Assembly (NCBI GenBank): GCA_007124345.1
Contig: SLFH01000094.1
Location: 1 to 9,016 of the forward strand
DNA: 9,016 bases
Source of the DNA: Phycisphaerales bacterium
GTDB lineage: Bacteria > Planctomycetota > Phycisphaerae > Phycisphaerales > UBA1924
Reading direction: 5' to 3'
Below, one piece after another: positions 1-6,811 of the stretch; the first letter of the stretch is position 1; every line of letters begins with the position of its first letter. The position numbers and the translations under genes were made by a program. The notes beneath the pieces are model-generated. The model ran no database searches. It worked only from the letters and a program-made list of their open reading frames with translations, and was not told the DNA's origin.

Positions 1-597
1 CTCGCTGACTTTGCCCCGAAGATCAAGAGCTTCGATCAGCCCATCCATCTGTGATGAGGTGTAGCAGGTGTGCCGAGCAACATCGTAGATTACTTGTCTA
101 TCACCGATTGTGAGCAATACATCGTTACTGGACAGCCCCAAGCTCCGAAGCAAGTCAATCACCAATGACAGTATCTCAGATTCATCTCTGTTCTTGCTCT
201 CATCCCCCAGCACATCACAGTTCCACTGCAAAAACTCCCGCAGCCGCCCCCGCTGAGGTCGCTCGGCCCGGAAGTAGGGCCCGGCGGTGAACCAGCGGGT
301 CGGTTTCTGGAGCGTCGCGGCCCTGTCGGCGTACATTCGGGCGAGCGTCGGCGTGAACTCCGGCCGGAGGGCGTAGTCCTTCTCGCCACCGGACCGGCGG
401 AAGCTGAACAGCTCGCTGACGATGCCCTCGCCGCTCTTGACGGTGTAGAGGTCCAGGTGCTCGAAGGTGGGGCCCTCGATCTCCTCGAACCCGTGCCGGA
501 CCGAGGCGTTCCGCCATGCGTTGAGGATGTACCGACGGCGCAGGACATCCTCGGGGTAGAGGTCGCGGGTGCCGGTTGGACGCTGGAAGCTGGGCAT
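1..597 (-). CDS. hisS: Histidyl-tRNA synthetase, N-terminal part (3' end beyond window)
   Basis: This gene charges tRNA-His with histidine in the cytoplasm (class II aminoacyl-tRNA synthetase). The 199 visible residues begin MPSFQRPTGTRDLYPED, the usual HisRS opening. Motif 1 (GFEEIEGPTFE) lies at residues 36-46, the LRPEFTP segment at 77-83, and motif 2 (FRAERPQRGRLREFLQ) at 109-124, including the ATP-binding arginine and glutamate. The later catalytic core, motif 3 and the anticodon-binding domain lie outside the window. The start ATG (complement of 595-597) is chosen because it gives the family N-terminus. No clear Shine-Dalgarno site precedes it. The gene is divergent from nuoG. Oddity: codons for residues 1-121 are about 70-77% GC, whereas the stretch from residue 122 to the edge (bases 1-234) is about 50% GC and uses AGA, ATA and GTA, which are rare in the rest of the window. 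This suggests a mosaic gene or a chimeric assembly. The family call is firm. Confidence 0.95.
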   Translation of the reverse strand, partial: MPSFQRPTGTRDLYPEDVLRRRYILNAWRNASVRHGFEEIEGPTFEHLDLYTVKSGEGIVSELFSFRRSGGEKDYALRPEFTPTLARMYADRAATLQKPTRWFTAGPYFRAERPQRGRLREFLQWNCDVLGDESKNRDESEILSLVIDLLRSLGLSSNDVLLTIGDRQVIYDVARHTCYTSSQMDGLIEALDLRGKVSE

Positions 598-643
598 CGG
601 ACGGACAGTACGCCACGGACGCGGAGGGCGGTTGAGTTCTCTG

Positions 644-742
644 GACGCCGATCCCTGAGCGCAGCGAAGGGTCGGGTCCTTCACGGGACCGATCTCCGAG
701 CACCACCGACCCGACCCTTCGCTGCGCTCAGGGATCGGCGTC
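644..742. repeat. 34-bp perfect inverted repeat with 31-nt loop (REPIN-like)
   Basis: The arms 644-677 and 709-742 are exact reverse complements over 34 bases. They enclose a 31-nt spacer (678-708). Each arm holds the core CCCTGAGCGCAGCGAAGGG or its complement, which is itself an imperfect palindrome. No flanking target duplication and no open reading frame that makes sense lie inside. Two inverted copies of a short palindromic core with a short spacer is the arrangement of REP doublets (REPIN/BIME). I recall similar cores in intergenic DNA of other high-GC bacteria but could not check this. It sits between the divergent hisS and nuoG genes, so a transcript through it would fold into a very stable hairpin. 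The repeat is directly visible; the REPIN reading is inference. Confidence 0.85.
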
Positions 743-773
743 AGCACCATTGGGCAGGGGTTTATTCGGATGT

Positions 774-785
774 TTGTCGCGACAA
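774..785. promoter_or_regulatory. 12-bp perfect palindrome, possible operator upstream of nuoG
   Basis: TTGTCGCGACAA reads the same on both strands. It lies 139 bases before the nuoG start, in the divergent hisS/nuoG spacer. A second, wider inverted pair overlaps it: CCATTG at 747-752 and CAATGG at 783-788. Perfect dyads of this size often bind dimeric regulators, but no regulator gene is present here and no clear -35/-10 pair was found next to it. The rest of the 598-924 spacer holds only the 34-bp inverted repeat and GC-rich sequence with no recognisable gene. Confidence 0.3.
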
Positions 786-914
786 TGGCGCGCGCCGGTG
801 GATGTTCCAACTCCCGCCCCCATCGGGCCGGGCCCCTACCATTGCCGCCCGGGCGCGGTGCGTGCGCCCGACCCGGCCGCTGACGCGGTCCGGATCGCAC
901 ACCCGACCCCTCTC

Positions 915-919
915 GGAGG
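915..919 (+). promoter_or_regulatory. Shine-Dalgarno site fixing the nuoG start
   Basis: GGAGG is followed by 5 bases and then the ATG at 925. The reading frame is open upstream as far as 457, so this site, together with the family-typical N-terminus that starts at 925, decides the start. Confidence 0.75.
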
Positions 920-924
920 CCCCG

Positions 925-2700
925 ATGCCCTCCATCACGATCAACGGCGTCCAGTGCTCCTTCGAGCCCGGGCAGACCGTGCTGCAGGTGGCCAACGCCA
1001 ACGGCGTGGACATCCCGTACTACTGCTACCACGACGGGCTGAGCGTCCCCGCCCAGTGCCGCATCTGCCTCGCGGAGATGTGGACCCCCAACCAGCGGGC
1101 CGGCGGGCGCCTCGAACCCGTCGCCGGCGGCAAGCTCATGCCGACCTGCTCGACCGAGGCCTCCGACGGCATGGTCGTCCGCTCCGACAGCCCCAAGTCC
1201 GTCGCCAACCAGAAGGCGGTGATGGAGTACCTGCTCATCAACCACCCGCTGGACTGCCCCGTCTGCGACCAGGCCGGCGAGTGCTACCTGCAGGACTACT
1301 CCTACAAGTACGGGCGCGGCGTCTCCCGCTTCCAGGAGCAGAAGGTCAAGCAACCCAAGAAGGACCTTGGCCCGCATGTCTACCTCTACGCCGACCGGTG
1401 CATCATGTGCACCCGCTGCGTCCGCTTCACGCGCGAGGTCTCGGGCACCGGGGAGCTGACCATCGACGGCCGCGGCAACAAGAGCGAAATCGATGTCTTC
1501 CCCGGCGTCGCCCTCGACAACGAGCTCTCGGCCAATGTCATCGACCTCTGCCCCGTCGGCGCCCTGCTCGACAAGGACTTCCTCTTTACCCAGCGCGTCT
1601 GGTTCCTCAAGACCACGCCCTCGATCGACGGGATCACCGCCAGCGGCGACAACATCTGGTTCGAGCACAACGAGGGCAAGGTCTACCGCGTCAAGCCGCG
1701 CGAAAACCTGCACATCAACAAGTACTGGATCACCGACGAGGTCCGCTACGGGTGGAAGCACATCCACAGCGAGGACCGTCTGTCCAGCCCGATGCGGCGT
1801 GAGTACGGCTCGCTGATCGAGTGCGGTTACGAGGCCGCGGCGACCGACGCCGTCGAGGGCCTGCAGAACGCCGTGCGCAAGGGCGGACGCGTGGCCTTGC
1901 TCGTCAGCCCGATGCTGACCTGCGAGGAGGCGTACCAGCTCGCGATCATGGCGAGGGAGATCGACCCGCACGCGATTCTGGGCGTCGGCCCGGTGCCGTT
2001 CGTGGGCGAGGACAAGGTCTTCCCGCCGGGCCTGAAGAAGAACAACCCCAAGGCGTTCGTGATGCGGGCCGAGAAGGCGCCGAACGCGCGGGGCGTTCGC
2101 CGCGTGCTCAAGGCGATCTGCGAGGCGGGCGGGGGCGAGGTCCTCGAGTTCGACGACTTCGTCGAGGCCCTGCGCCACAACAGCGAGATCGCCGCCGTCG
2201 TCCTCACCGGCAACTACCCCAGCGACTGGGCGACCGACGACTTCGTCAGCGTCCTTGGCGACCGCTTCCGTGTGCTGATCGACACGCTGCCCTCGGCAGT
2301 GCTCAAGGGATCGAGCGTCGTGCTGCCCGGGGCGACCTGGGCGGAGAAGGCCGGCACCTTCGAGAACGCGACGGGCACGCTCCAGGCGTTCGAGCTCGCG
2401 GTTCCGGTGCAGGAAGGCGCCCGCGCCGAGGGGCAGATCGCCACCGATCTGATGGTGCTGCTCGGCGTCGTCGAGCCGAACATCGACGACATCGAGATCT
2501 ACTCGGTCATCGACGAGCAGCCGGGATTCGTGCCCACCGCACGCGAGACGAGGCTCAAGCGCACCAAGCTCTTCAACGCCGCCAACACCCGCACCGAGAT
2601 GGCCGACCGCTACCCCGCGCTGACGATCATGCTGACCGATGTGCAGAAGCCGAAGGTCGACGGCCGCCACAAGCCCGACATGCAGGTGGTCGAGCTTTGA
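925..2700 (+). CDS. nuoG: NADH-quinone oxidoreductase subunit G (complex I iron-sulfur subunit)
   Basis: The 591-residue product carries electrons along the peripheral arm of respiratory complex I, from the NADH-oxidising NuoEF module towards quinone. An N-terminal 2Fe-2S ferredoxin domain has Cys34, Cys45, Cys48 and Cys75. The His-ligated 4Fe-4S site is His107-x3-Cys111-x2-Cys114-x5-Cys120. A second 4Fe-4S site is Cys159, Cys162, Cys165 and Cys209. Residues 229-276 begin the molybdopterin-oxidoreductase-like domain, but no CxxCxxxC follows, so the optional N7 cluster is absent. The segment VLPGATWAEKAGTFENATG (466-484) is the conserved motif of that domain. At 591 residues it is shorter than many NuoG proteins (about 700-900), matching a reduced C-terminal domain. 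The start at 925 is set by a GGAGG site and by family alignment. No other nuo gene adjoins it: hisS is divergent on the left and ychF follows after 172 bases. The family call is firm; assembly into a full complex is inferred. Confidence 0.95.
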   Translation: MPSITINGVQCSFEPGQTVLQVANANGVDIPYYCYHDGLSVPAQCRICLAEMWTPNQRAGGRLEPVAGGKLMPTCSTEASDGMVVRSDSPKSVANQKAVMEYLLINHPLDCPVCDQAGECYLQDYSYKYGRGVSRFQEQKVKQPKKDLGPHVYLYADRCIMCTRCVRFTREVSGTGELTIDGRGNKSEIDVFPGVALDNELSANVIDLCPVGALLDKDFLFTQRVWFLKTTPSIDGITASGDNIWFEHNEGKVYRVKPRENLHINKYWITDEVRYGWKHIHSEDRLSSPMRREYGSLIECGYEAAATDAVEGLQNAVRKGGRVALLVSPMLTCEEAYQLAIMAREIDPHAILGVGPVPFVGEDKVFPPGLKKNNPKAFVMRAEKAPNARGVRRVLKAICEAGGGEVLEFDDFVEALRHNSEIAAVVLTGNYPSDWATDDFVSVLGDRFRVLIDTLPSAVLKGSSVVLPGATWAEKAGTFENATGTLQAFELAVPVQEGARAEGQIATDLMVLLGVVEPNIDDIEIYSVIDEQPGFVPTARETRLKRTKLFNAANTRTEMADRYPALTIMLTDVQKPKVDGRHKPDMQVVEL

Positions 2701-2718
2701 TGGGCGCGGGGCCCCTGT

Positions 2719-2796
2719 GGCACTGGCGGCTTGCCCGCCAGTGCCTGGTTCGAACCGCGAGCAGCCGAGGGGAAGGTCCGCTAGCGCCCGCCAGTG
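2719..2796. repeat. Hairpin repeat between nuoG and ychF, with a third loose half-copy
   Basis: An 11-bp perfect stem (2719-2729 with 2735-2745) closes a 5-nt loop, CTTGC, 18 bases after the nuoG stop. The right half recurs as CCCGCCAGTG at 2787-2796, so the left arm could pair with either copy. A separate 10-bp palindrome, GGTTCGAACC, lies between them at 2747-2756. No T-run follows the hairpin, so it is not a standard intrinsic terminator, though it may protect the 3' end of the nuoG mRNA. Similar ACTGGCGG...CCGCCAGT hairpins are, from memory, common in planctomycete spacers; this is unverified. Confidence 0.7.
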
Positions 2797-2872
2797 TCTG
2801 ACGAACCATCTGTAACAAACCCGCCGCGGACCCGCGGCAAGCAGCCCGAACCTTTCCTCTGCGAGGCGATCC

Positions 2873-3976
2873 ATGGATGCCGGTATTGTCGGCCTGCCCA
2901 ATGTGGGCAAGAGCACACTGTTCAACGCGTTGACCGCCGCGGGCGCCCACGCCGCGAACTACCCGTTCGCGACCATCGAGCCCAATGTCGGTGTGGTGCC
3001 GATCCCCGACCCGCGTCTGGCGACGATCAACAAGTTCATCCAGACCGAGAAGATCGTCCCCGCGAGCCTGCGGATCGTCGACATCGCCGGCCTCGTCCGC
3101 GGCGCCAGCAAGGGCGAGGGCCTGGGCAACCAGTTCCTCAGCCACATCCGCGAGGTCGACGCGATCCTCCAGGTCGTCCGGTGCTTCACCAAGGCGCCCG
3201 GAGGCGAGGATGTCACGCATGTCGAGGGCTCGGTCGACCCCATCCGCGACGCCGAGACCATCGAGACCGAGCTGATCCTCTCGGACATGCAGACCGTCGA
3301 GAACGCGCTGCCCAAGGCCGAAAGAGCCGCGCGCAGCCGCGAACCAGAGTCGATCGCACGATTCGAGATGCTCAAGAAGGTCCAGCCCGTGCTCGACGAG
3401 GGGCTGCCCGCACGCTCGGTTTCGCTCGACAAGCCCGAGCACGCCAAACTCTTCAAAGGCCTCGGCCTCATCACCGCCAAGCCGATGATGTATGTGATGA
3501 ATGTCGACGACAGCGATGTCAACGGCGAGGGCGAACTCTGCCAGAAGGTCCGGGCCCGGGCCGAGGCCGAGGGCGCCGAGGCCGTGGCCGTCTGCGCACG
3601 CATCGAGGAAGAACTCGCCGAGCTCGAACCCGAGGACCGCGCAGAGATGCTCGCCGACTACGGCATGGACGAGCCCGCCCTCGCCAAGCTCGCCCGCGCC
3701 GCCTACCGACTGCTCGGCTTGCAGAGCTTCTACACCGCCGGGCCGAAGGAGATCCGCGCGTGGACGGTGCCCATCGGGACCAAGGCGCCCCAGGCCGCGG
3801 GCGTCATCCACACCGACTTCGAGAAGGGCTTCATCCGCGCCGAGGTCTACTCGGTCGCGGACCTCGAACAGTACAAGACCGAGAAGGCGATCCGCGAGGC
3901 CGGCAAGATCCGCATCGAGGGCAAGGGCTACACGATGCAGGACGCGGATGTGTGCCACTTCCTGTTTAATCTGTGA
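2873..3976 (+). CDS. ychF: Redox-regulated ATPase YchF (Obg family, OLA1-like)
   Basis: YchF/OLA1 proteins are cytoplasmic, ribosome-associated P-loop NTPases that prefer ATP to GTP and act in translation and stress response. The 367-residue product has the usual full length. The P-loop GLPNVGKST is at residues 7-15, the switch-2 motif DIAG at 70-73, and the YchF-typical GASKGEGLGNQFL at 77-89. The position of the G4 base-recognition motif reads NVDD (210-213) rather than NKxD, as expected for the ATP-preferring branch. Residues 283-367 form the TGS domain, ending in the typical ADVCHFLFN. The start ATG at 2873 follows GAGG at 2863-2866 with 6 bases between, and it gives the family N-terminus. 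It lies 172 bases downstream of nuoG, so it may be read from its own promoter. It is convergent with the debranching-enzyme gene. Nothing appears broken. Confidence 0.97.
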   Translation: MDAGIVGLPNVGKSTLFNALTAAGAHAANYPFATIEPNVGVVPIPDPRLATINKFIQTEKIVPASLRIVDIAGLVRGASKGEGLGNQFLSHIREVDAILQVVRCFTKAPGGEDVTHVEGSVDPIRDAETIETELILSDMQTVENALPKAERAARSREPESIARFEMLKKVQPVLDEGLPARSVSLDKPEHAKLFKGLGLITAKPMMYVMNVDDSDVNGEGELCQKVRARAEAEGAEAVAVCARIEEELAELEPEDRAEMLADYGMDEPALAKLARAAYRLLGLQSFYTAGPKEIRAWTVPIGTKAPQAAGVIHTDFEKGFIRAEVYSVADLEQYKTEKAIREAGKIRIEGKGYTMQDADVCHFLFNL

Positions 3977-4000
3977 AGGAGAAGAGGGGGGAGAGGGGGA

Positions 4001-4060
4001 GAGAGAGACGGAGAGACGAAGAGATTGAGAGGGATCGACGGTCTTCTCTCCGTCTCTCTC
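4001..4060. terminator. GA/CT-rich inverted repeat between convergent genes, possible bidirectional terminator
   Basis: Bases 4001-4016 are an exact reverse complement of 4045-4060, with 28 bases between. The left side belongs to a purine-rich run starting at 3976 and the right side to a pyrimidine-rich run ending at 4080. A 15-base unit, CTTCTCTCCGTCTCT, is repeated directly at 4043-4057 and 4063-4077, a period of 20. The element fills the gap between the stop of ychF (+) and the stop of the debranching enzyme (-), so a two-way terminator role is likely by position. It lacks a clean T-tract, so the mechanism is uncertain. Confidence 0.5.
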
Positions 4061-4084
4061 CCCTTCTCTCCGTCTCTTCCGCTA

Positions 4085-6157
4085 TCAACTCCGAATCAAC
4101 ACCAGCGCCCGCAGCAACTCGGCGATCGTCCACGCCTGCGCGATGCACCCGTCCCATCGCCGGGGCCGATCGACCGTCTCGTCGGCGTCGAAGACCTCGG
4201 GGAGCTGCCCGGGGATCGGGCCCTTCAGCAGCATCGAGACCAGGGGATCGATCGCCGCCCGCGCCTCGCGCCTCGACGCCTCTGAGAACGACTCGCTCCT
4301 TAGCAGCGCCTCGACATACGCCCCGATCAGCCATGGCCACACCGTCCCGTTGTGGTACGCCGCATCGCGCTCCATCATCGGGCCCTCGAACCTCGCGCGG
4401 TACCCCGTTGAGCCCGGCGCGAGCGTCCGCAGGCCCATCGGCGTCAGCAGCTTCTCGCGGCAGACCCGCACCACAGACTTCATCGTCCCCGAGTCCAGCG
4501 GCCCTTCGGAAAGGCTCGCGGCGAAGAGCTGGTTCGGCCGCACCTCGCGCGAGGGCTTCCAGTCATCCCCGTCCGGCTCGAGCCGGTCGAACAGCCCGCC
4601 ATCGGGGTCGATGAACCTTTTGCGGAAGGCGACCGCCGCCCGCTCGCGCAGTCCCAGCAGGCTCGACGACATCCCCGGATCGTCGTGCTCTATGTGGCGG
4701 GCCAGGCGGCTCAGCCCGTGCACCCACAGCGCGTTGATCTCGACCGCCTTGCCGTGGCGCGGCGTGAAGGTCACCCCGTCCCGCTGCGCGTCCATCCAGG
4801 TGAGCTGGGTCTCTTCGTCGCCCGCTGCGATCAGCCCGTCCTCGGGGTCCATCCCGATCTTGTACAGCGTCCCGTCCCGGTACGCCTCGATCACGCCGAG
4901 GCACGCACGCCCGATCTCGCCGGAGAAGACGCCGCTGTCTCCCGTCGCGTCGGCGAGCTCCGACGCGGCGTGGACATACCAGAGCGACGCGTCGACCGTG
5001 TTGTACTCCGCCTCGCCCGTGCGGTCCTCGAAGCGGTTGGGGATGATGCCGTCCTTCTGGTACGCCGCGAAGGTCTCCAGCACGCGCTTCGCCTCGTCGG
5101 TCCGGCCGGTCATGATGAGCAGACCGGGCAGGGCGATCATCGTGTCGCGCCCCCAGTCGCTGAACCACGGGTACCCCGCGATCACGCTCTCGCCCGGCTC
5201 GTCGGCGATGTTCGCCGGCGTGCGCATGACGACGAAGTCCGCCCCGGCTTCCGCCAGCGCACGCAGCGCCGGCGCGTCGCCATCGTCCTCTCGGATCCCG
5301 GCGCTCTCGATCGCCGCCGATGCCAGCGATGAACGACGCTCGCACTCGGCCCGCTCGCTCTCGGACGCGTCCTGCGGCGGGTTGGCGTCGGCCGAAGCGA
5401 ACAGACGCAGCGAAACCGGCCCGCTCGACGCCGGAACCTCCCAGCGGAAGACGCCCGCCGAGCAGAGGTCCTCGACATCGTCCTGCCCGCGCTCGGTCTC
5501 CCACCTGTAGTGCAGCGACTCGTACCACGCGAGATCACGGCTGAACCTCGCATCCGGCGCGTACAGGTGCAGCCCCTCTCTCCGGTCCGTCAGCACGCAC
5601 CCGCCCTCGACCTCGCGCACGCGGAACGGGTCCGCGGCGGTCCGCCGGCGCAGCTCGTGCATGTCGCTCAGCCGGCCCAGCGGCCGCACTTCCAGACGCA
5701 CCGGGCAGGAACGCTCGCCGACCTCGTAGACGACCTCCGCCGCGTTCCGCCCGCGGATCAGGCGCAGGGTCTTGGTCAGCTCGACGCGCTCGCCCCCCGC
5801 CTCGATCATCCAAGTCCACGCGCAGTGCGCACACCCCCGCTCGAAGCGGACCAAGCCCGGGTGCCGGTCCGGCCGCTCCGGATCGTCCTTGAAGTGAAAG
5901 AGCGTGAGGCGGACGGGAGTGTCAGACGAACCGATGTAGACCGCCTCGTCGAGCGCGCTCAGCGACATCACGCGGCCGACCGGCGGGCTCATTGCGCTGA
6001 TCAGCAACCCGTGGTAGCGGCGGGTCGGCACGCCCAGGACCGTGCCCATCGCAAAGCCGCCCATCCCGTTGGTCAGCACCCACTCGGCCTTCAGGCCCTC
6101 GGCGGCGATCCTGTCGGCGTCCCAGACGATCGTCCCGCGTCCGCTGCTGTCGGTCAT
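4085..6157 (-). CDS. Glycogen debranching enzyme, amylo-alpha-1,6-glucosidase type (GH133-like)
   Basis: This enzyme is predicted to release glucose from the alpha-1,6 branch points of glycogen in the cytoplasm. The 690-residue product has an N-terminal GDE_N-type domain with TNGMGGFAMGTVLGVPTRRY at 29-48, followed by HGLL. A central beta-rich region follows, then a C-terminal (alpha/alpha)6 glucosidase domain from about residue 300. The hallmark WFSDWGRDTMIALPGL is at 331-346, with further conserved segments PNRFED (373-378), YNTVDASLWY (385-394), TWMDAQ (453-458) and YHNGTVWPWLIG (601-612). Length and domain order match the bacterial/archaeal family, so the gene seems complete. The start ATG (complement of 6155-6157) has AAGGA 7 bases upstream (complement of 6165-6169). 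No glycogen synthase, branching enzyme or phosphorylase gene is nearby. A terminator separates it from the upstream lipoprotein gene, so it should have its own promoter between 6158 and 6240, where a weak TACGAT -10 candidate exists. It is not the GlgX type. Confidence 0.93.
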   Translation of the reverse strand: MTDSSGRGTIVWDADRIAAEGLKAEWVLTNGMGGFAMGTVLGVPTRRYHGLLISAMSPPVGRVMSLSALDEAVYIGSSDTPVRLTLFHFKDDPERPDRHPGLVRFERGCAHCAWTWMIEAGGERVELTKTLRLIRGRNAAEVVYEVGERSCPVRLEVRPLGRLSDMHELRRRTAADPFRVREVEGGCVLTDRREGLHLYAPDARFSRDLAWYESLHYRWETERGQDDVEDLCSAGVFRWEVPASSGPVSLRLFASADANPPQDASESERAECERRSSLASAAIESAGIREDDGDAPALRALAEAGADFVVMRTPANIADEPGESVIAGYPWFSDWGRDTMIALPGLLIMTGRTDEAKRVLETFAAYQKDGIIPNRFEDRTGEAEYNTVDASLWYVHAASELADATGDSGVFSGEIGRACLGVIEAYRDGTLYKIGMDPEDGLIAAGDEETQLTWMDAQRDGVTFTPRHGKAVEINALWVHGLSRLARHIEHDDPGMSSSLLGLRERAAVAFRKRFIDPDGGLFDRLEPDGDDWKPSREVRPNQLFAASLSEGPLDSGTMKSVVRVCREKLLTPMGLRTLAPGSTGYRARFEGPMMERDAAYHNGTVWPWLIGAYVEALLRSESFSEASRREARAAIDPLVSMLLKGPIPGQLPEVFDADETVDRPRRWDGCIAQAWTIAELLRALVLIRS

Positions 6158-6197
6158 GGCTGCTTCCTTGCGTCAGGTGATCCAACCGATCGTACCT

Positions 6198-6230
6198 CGT
6201 CGCCGGGGCGTGCCAGCCCCGTGGGCGACG
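6198..6230 (-). other. Hairpin in the leader region of the debranching-enzyme gene
   Basis: CGTCGCC (6198-6204) pairs with GGCGACG (6224-6230), and GGGGC (6205-6209) pairs with GCCCC (6216-6220). The two helices are separated by a 3-nt bulge and the loop has 6 nt. It lies about 40-75 bases upstream of the start codon on the coding strand. It could affect translation or simply reflect GC-rich sequence. I do not recognise it as a known riboswitch. Confidence 0.3.
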
Positions 6231-6240
6231 ATCGCGCATG

Positions 6241-6267
6241 AAAACCCGCCCGGCGATGCCGGGCGGG
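6241..6267 (-). terminator. Intrinsic terminator after the lipoprotein gene
   Basis: A 10-bp perfect GC stem (6245-6254 with 6258-6267) with a 3-nt loop is followed on the minus strand by TTTT (complement of 6241-6244). It lies about 40 bases past the stop of the 6306-6578 gene and before the debranching-enzyme gene, which reads the same way. It therefore splits the two into separate transcripts. The T-run is short but the stem is very strong. Confidence 0.75.
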
Positions 6268-6305
6268 CTGTGTGTTTATGCGGCGTGGGCCGGAGGGCCC
6301 CGAAC

Positions 6306-6578
6306 TCAGCGCGGGATCGGATAGGGCGCCAGACGCGAGGGCCGGTCGACCAGCCACATCCGCCCGAGGTCCATCCAGACCGCGCGGAAGTTGGTGTCGA
6401 AGGTGACCGTGGTCGCGTTCCTGGCCTCGTCCGAGCTCTCGTAGAGCGTGTCGATCTCCGGTGACGGGTTCAGACGCAGGCTGTGCTTGCTGGTGGTCTG
6501 CGACTTGCAACCGGCCAGGCCCAACGCCAGGCAGCAGGCGGCAAGCGCACACGCCTTCAGGCAACGACGATTGTTCAT
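6306..6578 (-). CDS. Small predicted lipoprotein of unknown function
   Basis: The gene encodes 90 residues. Arg4-Arg5 and Lys8 precede a hydrophobic stretch (9-22) that ends in a lipobox, Leu21-Ala22-Gly23-Cys24. This predicts cleavage by signal peptidase II and a lipid-anchored mature protein of 67 residues. The mature part has no recognisable domain. It is mostly polar and ends in a compact Trp/Pro/Arg-rich segment (WMDLGRMWLVDRPSRLAPYP, 69-88). The start ATG (complement of 6576-6578) is supported by AGGAG 8 bases upstream (complement of 6587-6591). The frame is open further upstream, but that extension lacks a signal peptide at its start. A promoter-like pair lies about 100 bases upstream and a strong terminator follows, so it is a one-gene unit. 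I recall planctomycete proteins with a similar DRPSRL ending but cannot name a family. That it is a real coding gene is well supported; its role is unknown. Confidence 0.8.
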   Translation of the reverse strand: MNNRRCLKACALAACCLALGLAGCKSQTTSKHSLRLNPSPEIDTLYESSDEARNATTVTFDTNFRAVWMDLGRMWLVDRPSRLAPYPIPR

Positions 6579-6682
6579 GGCACGCGCTCCTGGTGCTTCA
6601 ATAGGGCGGCCGGGGCCGCGGATGCTCTGCCGCGCCGGATACCTCGACCCGCGCGGGATCCGGAAGGGGGTCCGGAACGACA

Positions 6683-6712
6683 GTTGTACCCGATCAGGCC
6701 AGTCGGCGTCAA
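6683..6712 (-). promoter_or_regulatory. Sigma70-like promoter for the lipoprotein gene
   Basis: On the minus strand TTGACG (complement of 6707-6712, five of six consensus bases) is followed after 18 bases by TACAAC (complement of 6683-6688, four of six). Transcription would start near 6676, giving a leader of about 100 nt to the ATG at 6578. The leader contains a TCCGGA/TCCGGA hairpin. The match is good for a high-GC genome but rests on sequence alone. Confidence 0.45.
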
Positions 6713-6811
6713 ACCGGGCGTCCGGACGAGGGTACGCACCTTCCCCCGGCCTGTTCCCGGTCTCTGCCCCCCAGAATCTGAACCGGATCGGGATGAATCT
6801 CGAACCAAACA

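Noticed and set aside
457..924. Upstream extension of the nuoG frame starting at an ATG at 457
   Set aside because: The segment overlaps hisS, crosses the inverted repeat and is unlike any NuoG. The start at 925 has a Shine-Dalgarno site and the family N-terminus.
598..924. Small insertion sequence between hisS and nuoG, suggested by the inverted repeat
   Set aside because: The spacer between the arms is only 31 bases, with no transposase and no target-site duplication.
2747..2756. GGTTCGAACC, resembling a tRNA T-loop
   Set aside because: The rest of a tRNA (acceptor stem, D-arm, anticodon arm) cannot be drawn around it; it is only a 10-bp palindrome.
2627..3958. Long minus-strand open frame (443 residues) opposite ychF
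   Set aside because: It is antisense to a firmly identified gene, and its composition mirrors ychF codon bias in high-GC DNA. No protein family is recognisable.
4143..5510. Long plus-strand open frame (455 residues) opposite the debranching enzyme
   Set aside because: Ser/Arg/Pro-rich shadow of a clear gene on the other strand.
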